Of a stretch of 64,000 nucleotides of DNA, positions 52,508 through 62,211 are shown one piece after another. A program made the position numbers and the translations under genes. Where the stretch lies: positions 7,810,001-7,874,000 of the forward strand of contig NZ_FNSZ01000001.1 in assembly GCF_900105245.1 (NCBI RefSeq), given 5' to 3'. How positions within the stretch are numbered: the stretch's first letter is position 1; each line of letters starts with the position of its first letter. Origin of the DNA: Streptomyces sp. 1222.5. Its GTDB lineage: Bacteria; Actinomycetota; Actinomycetes; Streptomycetales; Streptomycetaceae. The notes beneath the pieces are model-generated. The model searched no databases and was not told the DNA's origin. It saw nothing but the letters and a program-made list of their open reading frames with translations.

Positions 52508-52810
52508 CGCCCTCTTCACCCTCCACGCTCTCGACTGGGCGCGTTCCCGACGGTCGGGTGGTGTCCGCGCACGGGAAGGCGCGGCACCGTTACGGCGATC
52601 GAGGCTTTCACTTATGGTGCATGCACGATGACGCAGCGTCTTGTTGGAGCTTCAACCATTGCGGGTGTCGGGTGCTCGTGTTGCACGAATGGCGTAGCGC
52701 CCCCATCGTGAAGGTGACTCAGAAGCGATAACCGCTCACGCTATGTGTCCGGGATCCCTCCCGGACGGGGCAAGGGGAGCGAGAGCTTCGCCGGTGAGGA
52801 GCGAGCGACG
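52508..52810. other. Divergent promoter region with leader hairpin
   Basis: 303 bp without a gene between DUF5133 and the ATPase-glgX operon. It is AT-richer than its surroundings, with CACTTATGGTGC, the palindrome GTGCATGCAC (52617-52626) and TTGGAGCTTCAA as a near-palindrome. Near the + strand genes GTCCGGGA (52747-52754) and TCCCGGAC (52759-52766) form an 8-bp stem with a 4-nt loop, 44 nt upstream of the ATG, probably within the mRNA leader. Confidence 0.5.
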
Positions 52811-53319
52811 ATGAAGACCGCAGTGCCCTGCTACTACCACCTCGATGTGGAAGTCAGTCCGGAACGAGTGGTACAGGTCAGCCGCATCCTGGCCGCCCAC
52901 CTCCGCTACTGGGACCTCGAGAACCTCGTGGCCCCGGTCTGCCTCGGCGCGGAACTGCTGCTGAGGGCGATCGACGAGCACGCGACCGACAAGCACACCT
53001 CGATCGAGATGTGGTGGAACGGCCAGCACCTGATCACCGCCTTCGGCGACGACGACCCCGATCTGCGCCCGGACCAGGACCTGCGGTCCTGCCTGGCGGA
53101 CATCGCCGCGATGAGCGACGGCTGGGGGTGCTGTGCCTCCGACACCGGCAGCAAGATCATCTGGTTCTCGCAGCGCGCCCGTTCCGGCGAACGCGTCCCG
53201 CTGGTGCCCACCGCACCCGACCCCGCTCTGCGCACGGGCCTCCGCGTGCCGCGCGCCCTGCGGACGGCGGTGCTGGCCGCGCCCGCGCCCGCCGGTGACG
53301 GCGTCCTGGAGGGCAGCCG

Positions 53320-53323
<4 letters not shown>
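52811..53323 (+). CDS. Degenerate HATPase-like protein coupled to glgX
   Basis: 170 residues from ATG 52811 (GAGGAGCGAG upstream). It aligns with RsbW-like ATPases: GAELLLRAIDEHATDKHTS in place of the N box and HLITAFGDDDPDLRPDQD in place of G1. The Mg-coordinating Asn of E-L-x-x-N-A is replaced by Arg52, so ATP binding is doubtful. The G2 glycines are also missing (MSDGWGCCASDTGSKIIWF). It overlaps glgX (GTGA), which ties it to glucan metabolism. It may act as a regulatory or scaffold protein rather than an active anti-sigma factor. Confidence 0.75.
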
Positions 53324-55464
<2,141 letters not shown>

Positions 55465-55468
55465 GCGC

Positions 55469-55487
55469 GGCCCCGGCCACCGGGGCC
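55469..55487. terminator. Hairpin terminator after glgX
   Basis: GGCCCCGG (55469-55476) and CCGGGGCC (55480-55487) form a perfect 8-bp stem with a 3-nt loop, 5 nt after the glgX stop. It also faces the convergent VOC gene. Confidence 0.55.
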
Positions 55488-55528
55488 CGGCCGGCTCGCG
55501 GCGGGCGGAGGACCACCCTGCGGTCCGG

Positions 55529-56350
55529 TCACCGGTGGCTGCGGGACGTCACCGTGAACTGCGCGCCGTCCGCGTCGCGCAGCACCGCCTCCTGCTCGTC
55601 CTCGCTCAGGACGCTGCCGCCGTGCTTCTCCGCGGCACGGGCGCAGGCCGCCACGTCGGACACGGCGAAGTGGATCTGCCAGTGCGGGCGCACGGAGGGG
55701 TCCGGGGCGGCTTCCACGGCGCCGGAGTCGATGCGCGCGACCACGTCCCCCTGGTAGCGCAGCAGCACCTCTCCGCCCGCGTACTCGACCTCGCACCCCG
55801 ACACCTCGGACGCCCAGTCGAGGATCTCGCCGTAGAAGATCGCGGAATCGAAGGCGTCGCGGGTGTGCAGCCGGATGAAGGCCGGCGTGGCCCGCCGCCA
55901 CGCCTCCCAGTTGTAGACCAGCTCGCCCTGCCAGATGCCGAAGGTCGCCCCGTCGCGGTCCGCGAGGAGCGCGGCACGGCCGGGCGGGAAGGACAGCGGT
56001 CCCACGGCCGCCGTGCCACCCCGCTCGCGGGCCCGGGCCACGGCCACGTCGGCGTCCGGCACGGCGAAGTACGGCGTCCAGGCCACCGCCATCTGCCACA
56101 TGGCGGCGACGGCGGCGATCCCGGCCACCGGCACCCCGTTCGCGAGGGCGATACGGAAGTGCTCGCCGAGTTTCGCGCCGCGCCAGCGCCAGCCGAGGAC
56201 GGCCGTGTAGAAGTCCTGCGTGGCCTCCAGGTCCCGGCTGGTGAGACTCACCCAGCACGGCGCACCGAAGACCGAGTGGGTGGAGACGACATCCCGGCGC
56301 CTCGGCGCGCCTTCGGTCCGTCCGCCGCTGACAGGGGGGTCTTGGTTCAT
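55529..56350 (-). CDS. Tandem VOC-domain protein
   Basis: 273 residues from ATG 56350. Two glyoxalase/bleomycin-resistance modules: the first at ~28-150 (GAPCWVSLTSRDLEATQDFYTAVLGW) and the second at ~160-273 (AFIRLHTRDAFDSAIFYGEILDW ... WQIHFAVSDVAACARAAEKH). Two-domain actinomycete members of this family act as small-molecule-binding or hydroxylase-like proteins; the substrate is unknown. It is convergent with glgX and divergent from the ANTAR gene. The Arg-rich upstream extension of the frame, antisense to the ANTAR gene, is not coding. Confidence 0.85.
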   Translation of the reverse strand: MNQDPPVSGGRTEGAPRRRDVVSTHSVFGAPCWVSLTSRDLEATQDFYTAVLGWRWRGAKLGEHFRIALANGVPVAGIAAVAAMWQMAVAWTPYFAVPDADVAVARARERGGTAAVGPLSFPPGRAALLADRDGATFGIWQGELVYNWEAWRRATPAFIRLHTRDAFDSAIFYGEILDWASEVSGCEVEYAGGEVLLRYQGDVVARIDSGAVEAAPDPSVRPHWQIHFAVSDVAACARAAEKHGGSVLSEDEQEAVLRDADGAQFTVTSRSHR

Positions 56351-56437
56351 GGCAGTGCGTCCTGCTCTCGGGGCGGGGCCGGGCGGCCACCGGTCTTGCA
56401 CCAGTGTCCGGCCGGAGGGGGGAGGGCTGCCTGTCGA

Positions 56438-56475
56438 GTACCCCGGGTGGCGGGGGGTCAGTACCCCGGGGGTGG
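56438..56475. repeat. Short direct repeat AGTACCCCGGG..GTGG
   Basis: A unit reading AGTACCCCGGGTGG ends at 56450 and a second AGTACCCCGGGGGTGG lies at 56460-56475, about 23 bp apart. It lies in the gap between the divergent VOC and ANTAR genes and may be a regulator site. Confidence 0.45.
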
Positions 56476-56509
56476 CCCACTGCTGGGCCGTTCGCGCACC
56501 ATGGGAGGC

Positions 56510-56821
56510 ATGGGAGAGAGCGAAGCGGACCGCATCGCCGAGCTTCAGGCGGAGGTCGACCAGTTGAAGGAGGCCGTGGCCTCGCACGCGGTGGTCGACC
56601 AGGCGATCGGGATGATGGTGGCCTTCGGCCGGGTGAGCCCGGACCAGGGCTGGGAGGTGCTCAAAGACGTCTCCCAGCACACCAACATCAAACTGCGGAA
56701 CGTCGCTGAACTGATCCTCGTCTGGGGGCGCCGGGGTGACATACCGCCCGAGGTGCGGGCCGAACTGGAGGACGCCCTGGACCGCTACGGCCCCACGCAG
56801 GTGCCCGGCGCGGACGCGTGA
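56510..56821 (+). CDS. ANTAR-domain protein
   Basis: 103 residues from ATG 56510 (GGAG directly upstream; in-frame ATG 56501 is an alternative). After a coiled-coil start (ADRIAELQAEVDQLKEAVAS) it has the ANTAR three-helix pattern HAVVDQAIGMMVAFGRVSPDQ and LKDVSQHTNIKLRNVAELIL. ANTAR proteins bind dual hairpins in RNA leaders and act as antiterminators. This one has no GAF or receiver sensor domain, so it must get its signal from a partner. Convergent with the sigma factor gene across an 11-G tract. Confidence 0.88.
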   Translation: MGESEADRIAELQAEVDQLKEAVASHAVVDQAIGMMVAFGRVSPDQGWEVLKDVSQHTNIKLRNVAELILVWGRRGDIPPEVRAELEDALDRYGPTQVPGADA

Positions 56822-56838
56822 GGGGCCGGCGGCTCGCC

Positions 56839-56849
56839 GGGGGGGGGGG
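56839..56849. repeat. Homopolymer of 11 G
   Basis: Eleven consecutive G between the convergent ANTAR and sigma factor genes, 5 nt from the sigma factor stop. Such tracts slip in replication and are error-prone in sequencing, but this one is outside both reading frames. Confidence 0.8.
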
Positions 56850-56853
56850 GTGC

Positions 56854-57648
56854 TCAGCGGGCCTCGGCGAGCAGTTCCTCGCGCAGACGGTCGAAGCAGC
56901 TGCTCAGCAGCCGGGAGACGTGCATCTGCGAGATGCCGAGCTGGTCGGCGATCCGGCTCTGGGTCATGCCGCGGAAGAACCGCAGGTAGAGAATGAGGCG
57001 CTCGCGCTCGGGCAGGGCGTCCAGGCAGGGCCGGACGGCGGCCCGGTCGACCACCAGGTCGAAGCCGGGGTCGGACGCGCCGAGCGAGTCGCCGAGGGCG
57101 TAGCCGTCCGTACCGGCCACCTCGGCGTCCAGCGACAGCGCGGAGAAGCACTCCAGGGCCTCCATGCCGGTGCGCACCTCGTCCTCGGTGAGCCGGGTGT
57201 ACGCGGCGATCTCGGCGATCGTGGGGGCCCGGCCGGACGTGGTCTGCGCCAGCTCCTTCGCGGCGCTGCGGACCCGGTTGCGCAGGTCCTGCACTCGGCG
57301 CGGCACGTGCAGGGTCCACATGTGGTCGCGGAAGTGGCGTTTGATCTCACCGGTGATCGTCGGCACGGCGTACGCCTCGAACGCCCGGCCGCGCTCCGGA
57401 TCGAAGTGGTCGACGGCTTTCACGAGTCCGAGGGCGGCCACCTGGTACAGGTCCTCCAGGGCCTCGCCGCGGCCGCGGAACCGCACGGCGATCCGCTCGG
57501 CCATGGGGAGCCACAGTTCGATCAGCTCGTCGCGGAGCGTCCGGCGCTCGGGACCGTCGGGCAGCTTCGCGAGCCGCTCGAAGGATTCCACCGTGTCGGG
57601 GGCGTCGTCGTGGGGGTGGGGCTTGCTGCTGCTGCCGGTGACAGGCAT
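56854..57648 (-). CDS. SigB/SigF-family RNA polymerase sigma factor (second paralogue)
   Basis: 264 residues from ATG 57648 (AGAGAGG upstream). Region 2 (LIELWLPMAERIAVRF, LEDLYQVAALGLVKAVDHFD, FEAYAVPTITGEIKRHFRDH), region 3 (IAEIAAYTRLTEDEVRTGME) and region 4 (LPERERLILYLRFFRGMTQSRIADQLGISQMHVSRL) are all intact. It is closely similar to the sigma factor at 35.8 kb, including the identical RIADQLGISQMHVSRL recognition helix region, so the two may share promoters. No anti-sigma gene is adjacent. Divergent from the MarR gene. Confidence 0.95.
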   Translation of the reverse strand: MPVTGSSSKPHPHDDAPDTVESFERLAKLPDGPERRTLRDELIELWLPMAERIAVRFRGRGEALEDLYQVAALGLVKAVDHFDPERGRAFEAYAVPTITGEIKRHFRDHMWTLHVPRRVQDLRNRVRSAAKELAQTTSGRAPTIAEIAAYTRLTEDEVRTGMEALECFSALSLDAEVAGTDGYALGDSLGASDPGFDLVVDRAAVRPCLDALPERERLILYLRFFRGMTQSRIADQLGISQMHVSRLLSSCFDRLREELLAEAR

Positions 57649-57859
57649 CGTGCGCACCTCTCTCAGCAGGTGCTGAATGGACAGACACCGCGGGAGGTGC
57701 GCTCGGACCGGGAAATGGGCACGGGGGCGTCCGGCGGCACCGGGTCCCACGGACGTGCCTCCTGTCCGAAGCACTTCCGTTTGCTTTCCCCCTCGCGGAC
57801 ATCTCTAAACAATTGAGTACATAAAGGACTTTACGAATTCCGGAGGTGGACTTGGGGGT

Positions 57860-57884
57860 ATTACCTCTGTCACAGAGGTAATTT
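57860..57884 (+). promoter_or_regulatory. MarR operator overlapping a leaderless -10 box
   Basis: ATTACCTCTGT (57860-57870) and its exact complement (57872-57882) form a perfect palindrome with a 1-bp centre. TAATTT (57879-57884) overlaps its right end and lies 7 nt before the GTG at 57892, so MarR binding would block the promoter. Confidence 0.75.
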
Positions 57885-57891
57885 CCGAGGT

Positions 57892-58347
57892 GTGGCGAAC
57901 GACGCGTTCACGGAGGAACTGGCCGACGCGCTGGTACGCATCCAGCGGCTGATCCGGCGCCGTCTGCGGGGCGGGCTCACCGTCCCCCGGCTGCGCGGTG
58001 CCGAGGTGGAACTGCTGCGGCTGGTCGAGGCCCGGCCCGGCATCGGCATCTCGGAGGCGGCCCGGCGGCTGCACCTGGCGGGCAATTCGGTGTCGACCCT
58101 CGTCAACCAGCTCGTCCGGGAGGGATACCTGGTCCGGGAGACCGATCCCGCCGACCGCCGCGGCGCCCGCCTGCTGCTGACCGGCGCCGGCGAGAAGCGG
58201 CTCGGGGACTGGCGGCGCCGCCGGGCCGAGCTGGTGGACCGCCACGTCTCCCGGCTCGACGACGCCGACCGCGAGGCCCTGCGCGCGGCCCTCCCGGCCC
58301 TGCGCAAGCTGGCCGCCACCCTGCACGAGGAGGCCGAGGAATCATGA
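57892..58347 (+). CDS. MarR-family regulator
   Basis: 151 residues from GTG 57892. The winged helix is typical: LRLVEARPGIGISEAARRLHLAGNSVSTLVNQLVREGYLVRETDPADRRGARLLLT. Dimerisation helices flank it. The gene begins an operon with an ABC exporter (ATGA overlap), and a perfect palindrome covers its promoter, so it probably represses itself and the exporter until a ligand binds. There is no usable ribosome binding site (GAGG is 1 nt from the GTG), which agrees with leaderless translation. Confidence 0.9.
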   Translation: MANDAFTEELADALVRIQRLIRRRLRGGLTVPRLRGAEVELLRLVEARPGIGISEAARRLHLAGNSVSTLVNQLVREGYLVRETDPADRRGARLLLTGAGEKRLGDWRRRRAELVDRHVSRLDDADREALRAALPALRKLAATLHEEAEES

Positions 58348-59669
58348 CGAGAAACCCACCGCACAACCCCGGCCCACCGGCCAAAGCCCTGGACTCGGCC
58401 TCGCGCGCGGCGGAGCCGGCAGCGCCTGCGGGCATTCCGGGTACGGCGACCGGGGCGGCCGCGGGGCCGGGAGCAGAGGCCGAGGGCGCGACCCCGCGCG
58501 CCGTGGGGGGTGTGGTCGGGCCGGAAGCGGCGGTCGGTGGGGGCGGTTGCGGTGCGGCGGTCGGGGCGGTCGCGGGAGGGGGTGGGGCGGCGGTGCCGGG
58601 GCCGGTGGCCTCAAAGGCGGCCCCGCGCGCGATGGGCCGCTCGCAGGGGGCGGGCGCGGCGCTCGGGGCGGAGGCCTCGGGTGTGGGGCCGTGCGGGGCG
58701 GGGGTGCCCGGTGGACTGGACGGGGTCGCGTCGGGCGTGGGGGCGAGCGGGCCCGGGGCCGCGTTCTCGGCGGGCCGGGCGGGCCACCGCCTGTCGATCC
58801 CGGAAGCGGTCGGTACGGGCGGTGGCGTGCCCTCCGCCGCGGGGGACCCGGCCTGGGCCGTCGCGTGTGTGGGGCTCACCCATGCCTTCGGGGAGACCCG
58901 TGCCGTCGACGGGCTGGATCTCGGCGTCCGGGAGGGAGAGGTGTTCGGGCTGCTCGGGCCCAACGGCGCGGGCAAGACCACCGCCATCCGCTGCCTCACG
59001 ACGCTCCTGCCCGTCCCCTCCGGCACGGTCCGCGTCTTCGGTCACGACGCCGCCAGGGAACGCATGGCCGTCCGGCGCCTGCTCGGCTACGTCCCGCAGC
59101 AGCTCTCCGCCGACAGCGGCCTCACCGGCCGGGAGAACGTCGCCCTCTTCGCCCGGGTCTTCGACGTGCGCCGCCGCGAGCGCGCCGAGCGGGTCGCCCA
59201 GGCCCTCGCCGCCGTCGGCCTCGCGGACGCCGCCGACCGGCTCGCCGGCACCTACTCGGGCGGAATGGTCCGCCGCCTCGAACTCGCCCAGGCCCTGGTC
59301 AGCGCACCGCGGCTGCTCATCCTCGACGAGCCCACCATCGGCCTCGACCCGATCGCCCGCACCGGCGTCTGGGAGCACATCAACGCCGTCCGCGCGGCCA
59401 CCGGCATGACCGTCCTGGTCACCACCCACTACATGGACGAGGCCGACCAGTACTGCGACCGGGTCGGCCTGATGCACCGCGGCCGCATCCACGCCCTCGG
59501 CACGCCCGCCGAGCTGCGCCACGGTCTCGCCGAACGCCACGGCACCGACGTCCTGCCCACGCTGGAGGACGTCTTCCGCGAGGTCGCCGGCAGCGGCCTC
59601 GACGACCACTGCGGAGGAGGTTTCCGCGATGTCCGAAGCACCCGCCGCACCGCCCGTCGCGTCGGCTGA
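58344..59669 (+). CDS. DrrA-like ABC transporter ATPase with long low-complexity N-terminal extension
   Basis: 441 residues from ATG 58344, overlapping the MarR stop. The ATPase core begins near residue 172 (VGLTHAFGETRAVDGLDL). Walker A is LLGPNGAGKTTAIRC, the signature is TYSGGMVRRLELAQAL, Walker B is LLILDEPTIGLDP and the switch His is in VTTHYMDEADQY. This is the DrrA drug-export family. Residues ~1-170 are almost only Gly, Ala, Pro, Val and Ser, with many GGG and GCG codons unlike neighbouring genes. It may be a real disordered extension, or the true start may be internal, for example a GTG near 58850. Confidence 0.88.
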   Translation: MTRNPPHNPGPPAKALDSASRAAEPAAPAGIPGTATGAAAGPGAEAEGATPRAVGGVVGPEAAVGGGGCGAAVGAVAGGGGAAVPGPVASKAAPRAMGRSQGAGAALGAEASGVGPCGAGVPGGLDGVASGVGASGPGAAFSAGRAGHRLSIPEAVGTGGGVPSAAGDPAWAVACVGLTHAFGETRAVDGLDLGVREGEVFGLLGPNGAGKTTAIRCLTTLLPVPSGTVRVFGHDAARERMAVRRLLGYVPQQLSADSGLTGRENVALFARVFDVRRRERAERVAQALAAVGLADAADRLAGTYSGGMVRRLELAQALVSAPRLLILDEPTIGLDPIARTGVWEHINAVRAATGMTVLVTTHYMDEADQYCDRVGLMHRGRIHALGTPAELRHGLAERHGTDVLPTLEDVFREVAGSGLDDHCGGGFRDVRSTRRTARRVG

Positions 59670-60486
59670 CGGCACGCTCGAGAACACCGCGCTGCTGCTC
59701 AGCCCGCCCGTACCCCGCGCCGGCCGGCTGCTGCTGCCCGCCCGCGTCGGCGCCCTGTGCGCGGTCGAACTGCAGAAGCTGCGCCACGATCGCACCGAGC
59801 TGTACACCCGCGCGGTCCAGCCCGCCCTCTGGCTGCTGATCTTCGGTCAGACCTTCACCCGGATCCGGGCGATACCCACGGGCGGCATCCCGTACGTCGA
59901 CTACCTGGCGCCCGGCATCATCGCCCAGTCCGCCATGTTCATCGCGATCTTCTACGGCATCCAGATCATCTGGGAACGGGACGCGGGCATCCTGAACAAA
60001 CTCCTCGTCACCCCGACCCCGCGCTCGGCCCTGATCACCGGCAAGGCGTTCGCGGCCGGGGTGAAGTCCCTGGTGCAGGCGGTCGTCGTCATCCTGATCG
60101 CGGCCCTCCTCGGCATCGCCCTCACCTGGAACCCGCTGAAGCTGCTCGGCGTCGCGCTCGCGGTGGTCCTCGCCGCCGTGTTCTTCTCCTGCCTGTCCAT
60201 GACCATCGCGGGCATCGTCCTCAGCCGCGACCGGCTCATGGGTTTCGGACAGGCGATCACCATGCCGCTGTTCTTCGGCTCCAACGCCCTCTACCCCGTT
60301 TCGGTGATGCCGGGCTGGCTCCAGGCCGTCAGCAAGGCCAACCCGCTGAGCTATCAAGTCGACGCCCTGCGCGGCCTGCTGCTGGGCACGCCCGCGCATC
60401 TCGCGGTCGACTACGGCGTGCTCGCGGTGGCCGCCGCCCTCGGCATCACCGCGGCCTCCTCGCTGCTCGGCCGGCTGGCCCGCTGA
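59629..60486 (+). CDS. DrrB-like ABC transporter permease
   Basis: 285 residues from ATG 59629 (GGAGGAGG upstream), overlapping the ATPase gene by 41 bp. About six membrane segments, with the ABC-2 family patterns DYLAPGIIAQSAMFIAIFYG, WERDAGILNKLLVTPTPRSA and MPLFFGSNALYPVSVMPGWL. With the ATPase it forms a two-subunit exporter for a drug or lipid; regulation by MarR suggests a toxic or self-made compound. The N-terminal ~40 residues are Pro/Ala-rich. Confidence 0.93.
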   Translation: MSEAPAAPPVASADGTLENTALLLSPPVPRAGRLLLPARVGALCAVELQKLRHDRTELYTRAVQPALWLLIFGQTFTRIRAIPTGGIPYVDYLAPGIIAQSAMFIAIFYGIQIIWERDAGILNKLLVTPTPRSALITGKAFAAGVKSLVQAVVVILIAALLGIALTWNPLKLLGVALAVVLAAVFFSCLSMTIAGIVLSRDRLMGFGQAITMPLFFGSNALYPVSVMPGWLQAVSKANPLSYQVDALRGLLLGTPAHLAVDYGVLAVAAALGITAASSLLGRLAR

Positions 60487-60565
60487 TCTTGCCGGCGACG
60501 TGATGTGCGGCACGCCCGCCCCGCCCGCCGGACGGCGCCGGGAGGGGATTGTTCCTGCGCAGCGC

Positions 60566-60646
60566 TTGATCACCGATCAAAGCGGGTGAATTCCCTGGCC
60601 ACAGCGCATTCTGCTCATTTGACAGTGCGCTGAGCACACAGATAAA
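60566..60646 (+). promoter_or_regulatory. Promoter and palindromes upstream of 174-residue protein
   Basis: TTGATC-ACC-GATCAA (60566-60580) is a perfect palindrome. TTGACA (60619-60624) and GATAAA (60641-60646) with a 16-bp spacer make a plausible promoter. CAGCGCA (60602-60608) and TGCGCTG (60626-60632) are inverted repeats on either side of the -35 box. Confidence 0.55.
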
Positions 60647-60676
60647 CAGCAGCTCTCGAAAGGCGAGAGGGGCACT

Positions 60677-61201
60677 GTGTACGAGCCGAACGTGGTCGGG
60701 GACTGGCAGGAGTACGACGAGCATGCCGGTCTGCGCGTCCGCGTCCACCGTCTGGAGGCCGCCGAGCCCCCGCGCGGACGCGACGACGCCGCCGTCGGGC
60801 TGACGTATTTCAGTGTCCGGGTGACCATCGAGAACCGCGGAGCCCGGCACTACGGCATCCACCTGGAGGACGGCCAGATCGACGTGCGGGTCGGCCCCGA
60901 CGGCGAGGGCGCCTTCATCGACTGGCGCAGCTCGCAGTTCATCGAGGGCTTCGACGTCTATCCGCTGCGCCGGGCCACCGCCGTGATCTACGCCGCCGCC
61001 CCCGAGGGCGCCCTCAGTCAGGTGGACGTGCAGGTGCAGCTGCGGGTCGACGAGGAGTGGGCCGACCGCCGGCTGTGGGCGGGCGGCATCGGTGTCTCGG
61101 AGTCGGCGACGGCTGCCGCTTCCACGGCCACCGCGCAGGCGGGCCTCGCCCACCAGGTGAGCGCCTTCCTCAAGGACCAGACCGAGCCCGGCACCGCCTG
61201 A
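60677..61201 (+). CDS. Conserved hypothetical protein, beta-rich
   Basis: 174 residues from GTG 60677 (AGAGGGG upstream). The pattern FSVRVTIENRGARHYGIHLE with alternating strands (QIDVRVGPDGEGAFIDWRSS, VDVQVQLRVDEEWADR) suggests a DUF4352-like beta-sandwich, but there is no signal peptide or lipobox, so it would be cytosolic. The C-terminal ~35 residues are Ala/Thr-rich. I do not recognise a specific family or function. It has its own promoter region and stands alone between the exporter and HemC genes. Confidence 0.7.
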   Translation: MYEPNVVGDWQEYDEHAGLRVRVHRLEAAEPPRGRDDAAVGLTYFSVRVTIENRGARHYGIHLEDGQIDVRVGPDGEGAFIDWRSSQFIEGFDVYPLRRATAVIYAAAPEGALSQVDVQVQLRVDEEWADRRLWAGGIGVSESATAAASTATAQAGLAHQVSAFLKDQTEPGTA

Positions 61202-61241
61202 CACGAGCGGCGGTGCCGTACGGCCCGAGGCTGAACGCGGG

Positions 61242-62177
61242 TCAGTGCGCGATGCCGTCGATGATCTCCCGGGCGCCCTGCCGCAGCAGCGCCACCGCCA
61301 CCGAGGTGCCGAGCGTGGCCGGATCCAGCCGGCCCGCCCACTCGTGGGCGTTCAGCCGGGTCTTGCCGTCCGGCGTGAACACACAGGCCCGCAGCGAGAG
61401 TTCACCGCTGCGGTCCATGCGCGCGTAACCGGCGATCGGGCTGTTGCAGTGGCCCTGCAGCACATGCAGGAACATCCGCTCGGCCGTGGCCTCCCGGTGG
61501 GTGGCCGGGTCGCCGAGCCCGCTGACCGCGTCGATCAGCGCCCTGTCGTCCTCCCGGCACTGCAGGGCCAGGATCCCCGCGCCGATCGGCGGCATCATCG
61601 TCTCGGTCGACAGCACCTCGCTGATCACGTCCGTGCGGCCGATCCGTTCCAGGCCGGACACCGCCAGCAGCAGCGCGTCCGCCTCGCCGGCGGCCAGCTT
61701 CTCCAGCCGGCGGTTGGCGTTCCCGCGGAACGGCACGCACTCCAGGTGCGGGTGCGTGGCGGCCAGCTGCGCGATCCGGCGCACCGAGGAGGTGCCGATC
61801 CGGGTGCCGGCCGGCAGCTCGTCCAGACCGAGCCCGCCCGGGTGCACCAGCGCGTCCCGGACGTCGTCCCGCTTCAGGAACGCGGCGAACACCGTGCCCG
61901 CGGGCAGCGGCCGGTCGGCGGGGACGTCCTTGACGCAGTGCACCGCGAGGTCGGCCTCCCCGGCGAGCAGGGCGGCGTCCACCTCCTTGGTGAACGCGCC
62001 CTTGCCCTCGACCTGGGACAGGTCGCCCATCCACTTGTCACCGGTGGTCTTCACGGGGACGACCTCGGTCCGCACTCCCGGGTGCAGTACGGCCAACTCG
62101 GCGCGTACGCGCTCGACCTGAGCCAGCGCCATGGGCGAGTCGCGGGAGACGATACGGATGAGTTCCGGCACAGACAT
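61242..62177 (-). CDS. hemC: Porphobilinogen deaminase (hydroxymethylbilane synthase) paralogue
   Basis: 311 residues from ATG 62177. The HemC fold is clear: IRIVSRDSPMALAQVERVRA, VPVKTTGDKWMGDLSQVEG, AVHCVKDVPADRPLPAG (catalytic Asp), GTSSVRRIAQLAATHPHLEC and FRGNANRRLEKLAAGEADAL. The dipyrromethane-cofactor Cys lies in LQGHCNSPIAGYA. It assembles four porphobilinogens into hydroxymethylbilane, the precursor of haem, sirohaem and cobalamin. It is not next to hemA, hemB or hemD, and KDVP is preceded by HCV instead of the usual HSL/HSM, so it is probably a second copy. TATCGT lies 7 nt before the ATG, which suggests a leaderless message. Confidence 0.9.
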   Translation of the reverse strand: MSVPELIRIVSRDSPMALAQVERVRAELAVLHPGVRTEVVPVKTTGDKWMGDLSQVEGKGAFTKEVDAALLAGEADLAVHCVKDVPADRPLPAGTVFAAFLKRDDVRDALVHPGGLGLDELPAGTRIGTSSVRRIAQLAATHPHLECVPFRGNANRRLEKLAAGEADALLLAVSGLERIGRTDVISEVLSTETMMPPIGAGILALQCREDDRALIDAVSGLGDPATHREATAERMFLHVLQGHCNSPIAGYARMDRSGELSLRACVFTPDGKTRLNAHEWAGRLDPATLGTSVAVALLRQGAREIIDGIAH

Positions 62178-62184
62178 GGGGGAC

Positions 62185-62190
62185 ACGATA
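62185..62190 (-). promoter_or_regulatory. -10 box for leaderless hemC transcript
   Basis: On the minus strand TATCGT is followed by 7 nt and the ATG at 62177, with no ribosome binding site. TGACGG, 18 bp upstream, is a possible -35 element next to the end of the aldehyde dehydrogenase gene. Confidence 0.5.
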
Positions 62191-62211
62191 GACCCTGGGG
62201 CCGGACCCCCG

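Noticed and set aside
56438..56466. Two GGGTAC elements on the minus strand as SigB-type -10 boxes
   Set aside because: No GNNT-type -35 element lies at the required 14-16 bp upstream of either copy, so they are reported only as a direct repeat.
56839..56849. Phase-variable G tract
   Set aside because: The 11-G run lies outside both convergent reading frames, so slippage would not change a protein.
57835..57861. SigB-type promoter (GAAT, GGGTAT) for the MarR operon
   Set aside because: The spacer is 17 bp instead of 14-16, and the TAATTT box 7 nt before the start explains transcription better.
58103..59026. Pro/Ala-rich minus-strand frame opposite the ABC ATPase extension
   Set aside because: It runs through MarR and the Walker A region in antisense and consists of low-complexity repeats; it is only a shadow of the GC-rich segment.
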